Assembly: GCA_022571615.1 (NCBI GenBank)
Contig: JACZXM010000061.1
Location: forward strand, 1-10,021
Length of the DNA: 10,021 nucleotides
Reading direction: 5' to 3'
Source: Acidobacteriota bacterium
Lineage (GTDB): Bacteria; Acidobacteriota; UBA890; WLXD01
Shown here piece by piece: positions 5,499-10,021 of this stretch. The first letter of the stretch is position 1. Every line of letters starts with the position of its first letter. Position numbers and translations under genes: made by a program. The notes beneath the pieces were generated by a model. That model was not told the DNA's origin. It saw only the letters and a list, made by a program, of their open reading frames with translations, and did no database searches.

Positions 5499-7889
5499 CT
5501 ATCGATCGTCGGGAAACAGCGTCAGCGTAGTCGTGGTGTGGGCTTGGATTGCCGCGTCGCTCCAGTACACCGGATGCAACTCACCAGCCAGGTACAACTC
5601 CATCTGGTCGTCGTAGTGCGGATCGGCAGGATGGCCGGACTGCCCCGCCGGTAGCACCGCCAGGGCGTTGTCACCGTTGCTCGGATCGGCGATCCATCGC
5701 ATCGACGGTCCATACGCGATCCGTTGGATCCCGTCGCGCCATGGACCGCCGAAGGCGGCGACCGTGGTTGCCGAGCCCGGGAGCGCCAGCGGACCGCGGT
5801 TGAACCAGCGCCCGATGATCGGCATCGTGCCCAGCGGATTTTCCAGGAACAGCAAGTGGATTTGGCCATAGTCCCATCCGCTCGGATCTGCGCCCCAGCG
5901 GTCGGTGGTCTGCATCCAGGCGCGCTCGAGGGCGGATGCCAGGATCTGCTCCCGGGTCTCGAGTTGCGGCGTGCCCTGGTCGTCGAACCAACGCGCCGAT
6001 AGCTCACCCCCGAGCAGCCGTAACAGCTCGTCGCGACCCGCCAGGCGCGGCAGACCGAAGGCCTCGGCCTCGTCCTGGAATATGTCGGCGAGCAGCTCTT
6101 GTTCCACGATGGCCAGCAAGGCGGCAGGGCCGGCGAGGTTCATGGCACCGTCCCAGGTCGACAGAACCGTGTAGGCGGATGCGGCGTCGCCCGAGTACGG
6201 GCCCGCCAGCAGCTCCACCAGCTCGCGCGAATACAGCGAGCGGACGTCCGTCTGCACCGCGCTGATCTCCGACAGCTCCCATCGATCCCGCGACAGCAGT
6301 AGCTCGCGGATGCGATCGGCCCGGTGGGGTGTGTCGAAGTCGGCGGTGAACGGAGAGGGCAGGGGCTCGGCGCCAGGGACGAGGATGTCCTGGTTGGCGG
6401 TAACCAGCAGATCCTCAGCAGGATCTAGCACCGTTGGGTTGTGCACCTGCGGTACCAGTCCGTCCCATCCGTAGGCCGGGTCCCAGGCCGGGGACGGGAG
6501 CCTCCCGTCGCCGAGACGCCGAATCGGTACGCGGCCGATGGCCGTGTACAGCAGCCCACCGTGGCGGTCGGCCGCGACCAGGTTCTGACCCGGGCTGACG
6601 TAGTCGTCCAGGGCGCCGACCAGATCGCCGACGCGGGTTGCGCGAGCCAACCGAACGAACACCGACCCCGGGTCGCCGGCGATGGCTCCGGTCCACGCCA
6701 GGCTGCGTGCCGGCAGTCCCTTATCCGGGTCGGCCTCCAGCAGCACGCCCAGGTCGGTATAGCGAACGGTCAATGACTCCGGATCTCCGTCACGCCGCGG
6801 AATTTCAGTGCGTTCGATCTCCAGCGGGATCCATTCCTGGCCCCGGAGTACCTTGGTGCCATCGTCGCTGAGCTTCTCGAAGTAGATGTCGTGATCATCG
6901 AGCATCACGTTGGTAAACGCCCACGCAACATCCGGCCCCTGGCCGATGACCACGAACGGGAACCCGGCCAGGGTCATACCCGAGGCCTCGTATCCGGGCG
7001 CGCGCACCTTGACCTGGTACCAGAAGCCGGGCAGCGCCAGCGGCAAATGGGGATCGTTGGCCACGATCGGGGAGCCGGAGGCGGTCCGAGTGGCCCCCAG
7101 GGCCCAGTTGTTGCTGCCGAGACTTCCGTCCCGGGGGTCGTGTGCCAGCAGCGCCAGCGGGCTTGCGGCGGTGTCTGTATTCAGATCGAGATCGTCGCGC
7201 GCCGGGGGCAAGGCAAGGCCGGCCATCTCGGCAATCGATCCCGGAACGTGAAGCTGCGGCTGGCCCAGAAGGTCTGCCAGCCGTTCGCCTCCGATTGCCC
7301 CGAGCCAGCGGTAGCGGACCTCCTCGGGGCGCCCTTGCCAAAACGAAAGGGCGTGCGAGAGCTGGAGCTGAAAATAGAGGCAATCGACCGGCGTCCAGGG
7401 GTCCGGCCGCACCCCCAGCAGGCGCAGCTCGGGCGGCAGATCGCTACCTCGCTCCCGCAGCCAGGCGTTCACTCCCCGGGTGTAGGCATCCAACAGCGCG
7501 CGGGATTCAGGCCCCAACGCCTTGAGCTTGGTCCGGGCCCAGTGCGGAAACCCGAGCGACAAGTAGTAGCGGTCGGAGGGCAAGGCAACATCGCCGACGA
7601 TCTCCGCCAGACGCCCGCTCGAAAGTCGCCGCCCGAGCTCGAGCTGAACGAATCGATCGTTGGCATGCAGGTAGCCCAACGCCGCCGCCACATCGGTGAA
7701 GCTCTCGCCCTCGATGTGCGGAACGGCATGAGCACTCCAGCGCACCGTCACCGGGCCCGACAGTCCCGCAATCACAGCTTGCCCGTCGCGCCGTGGCATG
7801 CCGCTGCGGGAAACCCACCACAACCCGATCGCCAGCGCCACGGCGGCGACGATCGCGACCGCGATCATGGCGAGGGCTCTGCGTGCCAA
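5499..7889 (-). CDS. Penicillin acylase-family N-terminal nucleophile hydrolase
   Basis: About 796 residues, normal for the family, whose members hydrolyse amide bonds of penicillins, acyl-homoserine lactones or lipopeptides after self-cleaving into alpha and beta chains. An N-terminal hydrophobic helix (ALAMIAVAIVAAVALAIGLWWV) marks export or anchoring. The nucleophile is the Ser of G|SNNWALG (codon 7115-7113), followed by the family's VANDPHL. Further marks are PGQNLVAAD, whose Asn is the oxyanion-type residue, and the C-terminal AGQSGHPADPHYDDQ. One oddity is that the usual GxN of GHNGRIAWG reads GQGPDVAWA, so Asn is Gly. The start is uncertain. TTG at 7889 puts ARR before the helix, as export signals need, four bases after the upstream stop. 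ATG at 7868 is the alternative; an ATG at 8027 would overlap the upstream gene by about 134 bases. The substrate cannot be told from sequence. Confidence 0.93.
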   Translation of the reverse strand: MARRALAMIAVAIVAAVALAIGLWWVSRSGMPRRDGQAVIAGLSGPVTVRWSAHAVPHIEGESFTDVAAALGYLHANDRFVQLELGRRLSSGRLAEIVGDVALPSDRYYLSLGFPHWARTKLKALGPESRALLDAYTRGVNAWLRERGSDLPPELRLLGVRPDPWTPVDCLYFQLQLSHALSFWQGRPEEVRYRWLGAIGGERLADLLGQPQLHVPGSIAEMAGLALPPARDDLDLNTDTAASPLALLAHDPRDGSLGSNNWALGATRTASGSPIVANDPHLPLALPGFWYQVKVRAPGYEASGMTLAGFPFVVIGQGPDVAWAFTNVMLDDHDIYFEKLSDDGTKVLRGQEWIPLEIERTEIPRRDGDPESLTVRYTDLGVLLEADPDKGLPARSLAWTGAIAGDPGSVFVRLARATRVGDLVGALDDYVSPGQNLVAADRHGGLLYTAIGRVPIRRLGDGRLPSPAWDPAYGWDGLVPQVHNPTVLDPAEDLLVTANQDILVPGAEPLPSPFTADFDTPHRADRIRELLLSRDRWELSEISAVQTDVRSLYSRELVELLAGPYSGDAASAYTVLSTWDGAMNLAGPAALLAIVEQELLADIFQDEAEAFGLPRLAGRDELLRLLGGELSARWFDDQGTPQLETREQILASALERAWMQTTDRWGADPSGWDYGQIHLLFLENPLGTMPIIGRWFNRGPLALPGSATTVAAFGGPWRDGIQRIAYGPSMRWIADPSNGDNALAVLPAGQSGHPADPHYDDQMELYLAGELHPVYWSDAAIQAHTTTTLTLFPDDR

Positions 7890-7893
7890 GGTC

Positions 7894-8511
7894 CTAGCCG
7901 GCCGGCGTGGCCTCGGCGGCCTGAACTCGGAGACTATGAGCGCACCATTCCACCAGCGTCTCGATGCTCGCGTAGTCCGCCTCGCGGGCGGTCCAGCTGA
8001 AGATGTAGGGCTGGCCGCGGTGGGCAATCAGAAGCCGGCGCACGGTGATCGTGCCGGCGATCGAGGAGAAGGTCATGAGCGAGCTGTGCGCCCGAATGCC
8101 GTTGATCTCGATCCAGTTGGCAAAGACGACCTGATTGCTGTCGCGGCTCCCGGCGATGGCATCGAACAGATCCTCGATCGCTCGCTCGGCGGCTTCGGCG
8201 GGTTGTGCGTTCGCCTCAGCGTCGGTCTGTATCGCGAAGGCCGGATAGCCGTTACCGGTGCCGATATAGCTCAGCAGGACGCTGACCCCGCTCGAGCCGC
8301 CCATCCACCAGGCGCTGGGGCGGTCGATGACCATGCTGGTGCCCGGAATCGCGACCGACTCGACCGCTGCCGGCGCCTGGGAGGGAACGCGGGCGGGAGA
8401 TTGCTCGGCCGCTGGCGTCGAGGGGACGCACCCGAGCACGGTCACAAGGGTGACCACGGGCACGGCAACGAGTAGCAGGCCACGGCCTGCTGAGGACGAT
8501 TTCATGGGCAT
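7894..8511 (-). CDS. Probable lipoprotein of unknown function preceding the acylase
   Basis: 205 residues. The N-terminus has a hydrophobic segment (LLLVAVPVVTLVTVLGC) ending in C28, with VLGC as a near-consensus lipobox (Leu at -2 is atypical), then a Pro/Ala/Ser-rich linker to about residue 50. The globular part (about 52-197) mixes beta strands and helices and opens with an aromatic 'MVIDRPSAWW' element. Its layout recalls PsbP/DcrB-like (Mog1-fold) lipoproteins with a C-terminal 'YIFSW' strand, but this is a guess. Starts at 8511 and 8505 are both possible and neither has a strong ribosome site. It ends four bases before the TTG start of the acylase, so the two are co-transcribed and probably coupled. 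This suggests an envelope partner, chaperone or membrane tether for the acylase, but no catalytic residues are visible. Confidence 0.82.
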   Translation of the reverse strand: MPMKSSSAGRGLLLVAVPVVTLVTVLGCVPSTPAAEQSPARVPSQAPAAVESVAIPGTSMVIDRPSAWWMGGSSGVSVLLSYIGTGNGYPAFAIQTDAEANAQPAEAAERAIEDLFDAIAGSRDSNQVVFANWIEINGIRAHSSLMTFSSIAGTITVRRLLIAHRGQPYIFSWTAREADYASIETLVEWCAHSLRVQAAEATPAG

Positions 8512-8596
8512 AGACTACGACTTTTTGGGTTCCGCGGGGCTCTTAGTAAGCGAGCCTGGCTACTCCCCCCCCTGTCTACCGGAGGTAAGACGAACG

Positions 8597-9556
8597 ATGA
8601 TTCGCGACAAATTACGCACCCGGGGCCTGGTGGCCGCAATCGGGTTCCTCACCGTGGCGGGCATGTTGGGTGCCTCGGTGCTGGTCGCTCAGGCCATCGA
8701 GACCCAGGAGCGGCAGGAGCAGTGGGGAAGCAAGGAGTCGACCTATTCCGCCGCGGTAAAGCGGGCGATGGCTTTGGTCCAGGAGGCCATGGCGGCCAGC
8801 CAGGAGAGCCTGCAGCGTGCAAAAGAGCGAGTGGCCAAGCGCCAAGAGGTCACGGTCCGCAAGCTACATGAGCACCTGCGTTTGATCCAGGAAGACGACG
8901 TCCCCCGTGTTCGTCAGCGGCACTTGCGCTTGCGGTTGCCGGGGCTGCGTCGCATCAGTCTCCATCGCGGCGGCATGTCCGCCGAGGGGATTTTGGCCCA
9001 GGCCGAACATCTCGGGCTGAGCGATGAGCAGGTGGATCAGATCCGCGGGGCGAGCAAGGCGCATCGCCGAGCAGGTATTACGCGCAAGGCCGAGATCGAG
9101 ATCGCCGAGCTCGACCTGAAGGAGATGCTCGCCGACGCAGACACAGCGGACCTCAATGCGGTCGAGGCGAAGATGCAGGAGATCGCCGGCTTCAAGGTGG
9201 CAGACCGCATCGCCGAGCTCCGACTTCGTCAGCAGGTGCGAGGCGTGCTCAGCCCCGAGCAGCGGGAGCAGCTCGAGGATGAGAGGGGACACAACTTCTT
9301 CATGCTGCGCCGCGGTGGCGAGGGCCCGCACGTGCTCCGCTTTGGCGACGGCGATCAAGCCTTCGACTTCGACTTCGACTTCGACTTCGACACCCTCGAA
9401 TCGCTGGATTGGGTCGAGGAGTTCGGAGACCTTCCGTTCGGTATCTTCTTCAAGTCCAAGGAGGAGAGCTCCAAGAGCGGGGAAGACGAGGGCGAAGAGC
9501 ACGAGGGAGTGTCAGGCAAGACGAGCAAGAGCGGCTTTGGGGTCGTGACGCTCTAG
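8597..9556 (+). CDS. Secreted Spy/CpxP-like helical protein with a Phe-Asp repeat and charged tail
   Basis: 319 residues. The ATG at 8597 has GGAGG at 8581-8585; the open frame runs upstream to 8327 but there it is antisense to the lipoprotein gene. Residues 1-33 form a signal peptide (RDKLRTR, hydrophobic core, VAQA). A charged helical stretch (50-100, many Gln/Glu/Arg) and a basic patch (103-125) follow. Residues 138-228 form long helices bounded by LSDEQ (141-145) and LSPEQ (218-222), variants of the LTxxQ motif of Spy/CpxP periplasmic chaperones and stress sensors. Residues 256-265 are Phe-Asp five times, encoded by five exact TTCGAC hexamers. An aromatic-acidic stretch (DWVEEFGDLPFGIFF) and a Ser/Lys/Glu tail complete it. 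It is longer than Spy or CpxP (about 160), so the C-terminal third is extra. The gene is divergent from the lipoprotein/acylase operon across 85 bases. Confidence 0.83.
   Translation: MIRDKLRTRGLVAAIGFLTVAGMLGASVLVAQAIETQERQEQWGSKESTYSAAVKRAMALVQEAMAASQESLQRAKERVAKRQEVTVRKLHEHLRLIQEDDVPRVRQRHLRLRLPGLRRISLHRGGMSAEGILAQAEHLGLSDEQVDQIRGASKAHRRAGITRKAEIEIAELDLKEMLADADTADLNAVEAKMQEIAGFKVADRIAELRLRQQVRGVLSPEQREQLEDERGHNFFMLRRGGEGPHVLRFGDGDQAFDFDFDFDFDTLESLDWVEEFGDLPFGIFFKSKEESSKSGEDEGEEHEGVSGKTSKSGFGVVTL
9362..9391 (+). repeat. Five perfect tandem TTCGAC hexamers inside the Spy/CpxP-like gene
   Basis: Five uninterrupted copies of TTCGAC encode (Phe-Asp)x5 in frame. A six-base unit keeps the frame, so slipped-strand copying would change the protein's length by dipeptides without breaking the gene. 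Confidence 0.95.
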
Positions 9557-9736
9557 GAGGAGCCGGAGGGGACACAGCAGGGGGCGAGGTCGAGTCCGGT
9601 GGCCCGCCCACTCGTACAGGACCAGCGTCGAGAGAACCACTCGCTCCCCATCGCGCAGAAGCCGGCGCAGAACCGGCAGCGATCTCTGCGGCCCGGTGAT
9701 CGCGTCGACAAGCGCGGAGGTATCTGCCAGGACCAC
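9512..9736 (-). pseudogene. Truncated PIN-domain (VapC-type) toxin
   Basis: Read from the GTG at 9736-9734, the first 43 residues match a VapC-type PIN domain: VLADTSALVDAI with acidic D5, then LLRDGERVVLSTLVLYEW with acidic E42. After W43 (codon 9610-9608) the frame runs through a different, Arg/Pro-rich sequence to a stop at 9512, partly antisense to the upstream gene's 3' end. Whole PIN toxins are about 125-140 residues with two further acidic residues near the C-terminus; these are missing, so the product should be an inactive fragment. The break coincides with the start of a repeat copy at about 9600. The GTG overlaps the antitoxin's TAG by one base (TAGTG), the usual toxin-antitoxin layout. 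VapC toxins cut specific RNAs; this one probably does not. Confidence 0.62.
9560..9594. repeat. Copy 1 of a 35-base dispersed repeat
   Basis: Matches 9888-9922 at 30 of 35 positions without gaps; the shared core is GCAGGGG..GAGGTCGAG. Similarity continues to about 9599 (TCCGG) after a four-base deletion relative to copy 2. It starts four bases after the stop of the Spy/CpxP-like gene and ends where the PIN toxin loses its homology. Confidence 0.72.
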
Positions 9737-9843
9737 TATTGGTCGGCCTGGGTGAGTCGGCCGACGCCGCGGCGCGCAGCGCGGATCTCCTCGATTTCGG
9801 CCTCTACTTCGGCCAACGGACGGCGCGGTATCTTCGGCGCCAT
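9736..9843 (-). CDS. Short antitoxin remnant paired with the PIN-domain toxin
   Basis: 35 residues from the ATG at 9843-9841, or 44 from a GTG at 9870-9868. It is one charged helix (PLAEVEAEIEEIRAARRG) and a short tail, the kind of C-terminal segment that wraps a PIN toxin in VapBC-type pairs. No complete DNA-binding domain (AbrB, RHH or Phd) is seen, so the N-terminus may have been lost at the repeat that begins at about 9888. The TAG stop at 9738-9736 overlaps the toxin's GTG. A 19-base palindrome lies just upstream of the ATG. The family is not identified; the call rests on position, size and helix composition. Confidence 0.42.
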   Translation of the reverse strand: MAPKIPRRPLAEVEAEIEEIRAARRGVGRLTQADQ

Positions 9844-9845
9844 CT

Positions 9846-9864
9846 CCCATAGCTCAGCTATGGG
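9846..9864. promoter_or_regulatory. 19-base perfect palindrome at the antitoxin start, candidate operator
   Basis: CCCATAGCT (9846-9854), one central base, then AGCTATGGG (9856-9864). The perfect symmetry, three bases ahead of the antitoxin ATG, is what an autoregulatory toxin-antitoxin operator looks like. It could equally be a leader hairpin that hides the start codon. Confidence 0.45.
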
Positions 9865-9887
9865 CAGCACCCGTCGTGCCCTCGGAT

Positions 9888-9930
9888 GAGCTGGAGAGGA
9901 CGCAGCAGGGGATGAGGTCGAGCACGTCCG
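9888..9930. repeat. Copy 2 of the dispersed repeat; left arm of a 23-base inverted repeat
   Basis: Bases 9888-9922 match copy 1 at 30 of 35 positions in the same orientation, 328 bases apart. Bases 9908-9930 are the exact reverse complement of 9988-10010. It marks the upstream edge of the toxin-antitoxin remnant. No gene is seen from 9871 to the end of the window. Confidence 0.8.
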
Positions 9931-9987
9931 GGCGCTGTGACTGTGGCCGGCATGTCGAGGCGGCTTGATGGTAGGAGGACAGCAGAA

Positions 9988-10021
9988 CGGACGTGCTCGA
10001 CCTCATCCCCAGTTGCTGGCC
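9988..10021. repeat. Copy 3 of the dispersed repeat, inverted; right arm of the 23-base inverted repeat
   Basis: Bases 9988-10010 pair perfectly with 9908-9930 across a 57-base spacer. Similarity to copy 2 seems to continue with a two-base shift (TTGCTGGCC against TGCTGCGTCC), so the copy probably extends past the window edge. The arrangement could be a small mobile element, an element end, or a large intergenic hairpin. Confidence 0.8.

Noticed and set aside
6891..8000. Long plus-strand open frame of 369 codons opposite the acylase gene
   Set aside because: It lies entirely antisense to the acylase and lipoprotein genes, is Arg/Gly/Pro-rich with no recognisable domain, and reflects GC-rich codon bias on the other strand.
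7890..8027. ATG at 8027 as the start of the acylase
   Set aside because: It would overlap the lipoprotein gene by about 134 bases and add an Arg/Pro-rich tail before the export helix.
8327..8596. ATG at 8327 as the start of the Spy/CpxP-like protein
   Set aside because: The extension is antisense to the lipoprotein gene. The ATG at 8597 has a strong ribosome site and begins a clean signal peptide.
9993..10021. Possible gene start (GTG at 9993) running off the window end
   Set aside because: An upstream AGGAGG-like site exists, but the codons are part of the repeated element and only nine are visible.
9560..10021. Integron attC sites or a CRISPR array as the explanation for the repeats
   Set aside because: There is no GTTRRRY/RYYYAAC core typical of attC, and spacing, orientation and copy number do not fit a CRISPR array.

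Overview
The window is GC-rich, gene-dense bacterial DNA that looks chromosomal. Secretion signals, a probable lipoprotein, a periplasmic-type acylase and a Spy/CpxP-like protein suggest a Gram-negative. A member of Pseudomonadota or Acidobacteriota would fit, but no marker gene fixes the taxon. I see no rRNA, tRNA or CRISPR array.

Layout. (1) 54-1141, minus: two adjacent exported proteins that are paralogues, each built from two copies of the same roughly 65-85-residue unit. (2) 1322-3975, plus: a three-gene operon of ECF sigma factor, membrane anti-sigma factor with a zinc-binding motif, and secreted TPR/HEAT-repeat protein. It closes with two strong hairpins at 3973-4045, and it diverges from the duplicated-unit pair across 180 bases that hold ECF-like promoter candidates on both strands. 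(3) 4069-5431: a small unrecognised protein (minus) divergent from a MerR-type regulator with a cobalamin-domain fold (plus). The regulator has lost the residues CarH-type proteins use to bind B12. (4) 5499-8511, minus: a probable lipoprotein followed by a penicillin-acylase-family Ntn hydrolase, apparently translationally coupled. (5) 8597-9556, plus: a secreted Spy/CpxP-like helical protein with a Phe-Asp repeat and a charged tail. (6) 9512-10021: a decayed toxin-antitoxin locus (short antitoxin plus PIN-domain toxin cut off after about 43 residues) between two copies of a 35-base repeat. A third, inverted copy makes a 23-base perfect inverted repeat at the window's end.

Likely logic. Regions 1 and 2 look like an envelope-stress or surface module: the anti-sigma factor would hold the sigma factor at the membrane, and the exported HEAT protein and repeat-unit proteins are candidate sensors or effectors. 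Region 5 fits an envelope-stress theme by family resemblance only. Region 6 is an accessory patch where a repeat family has broken a toxin-antitoxin pair. The most novel points are the divergent ECF/duplicated-unit module, the B12-ligand-less MerR protein, and the three-copy repeat that truncates the PIN toxin.
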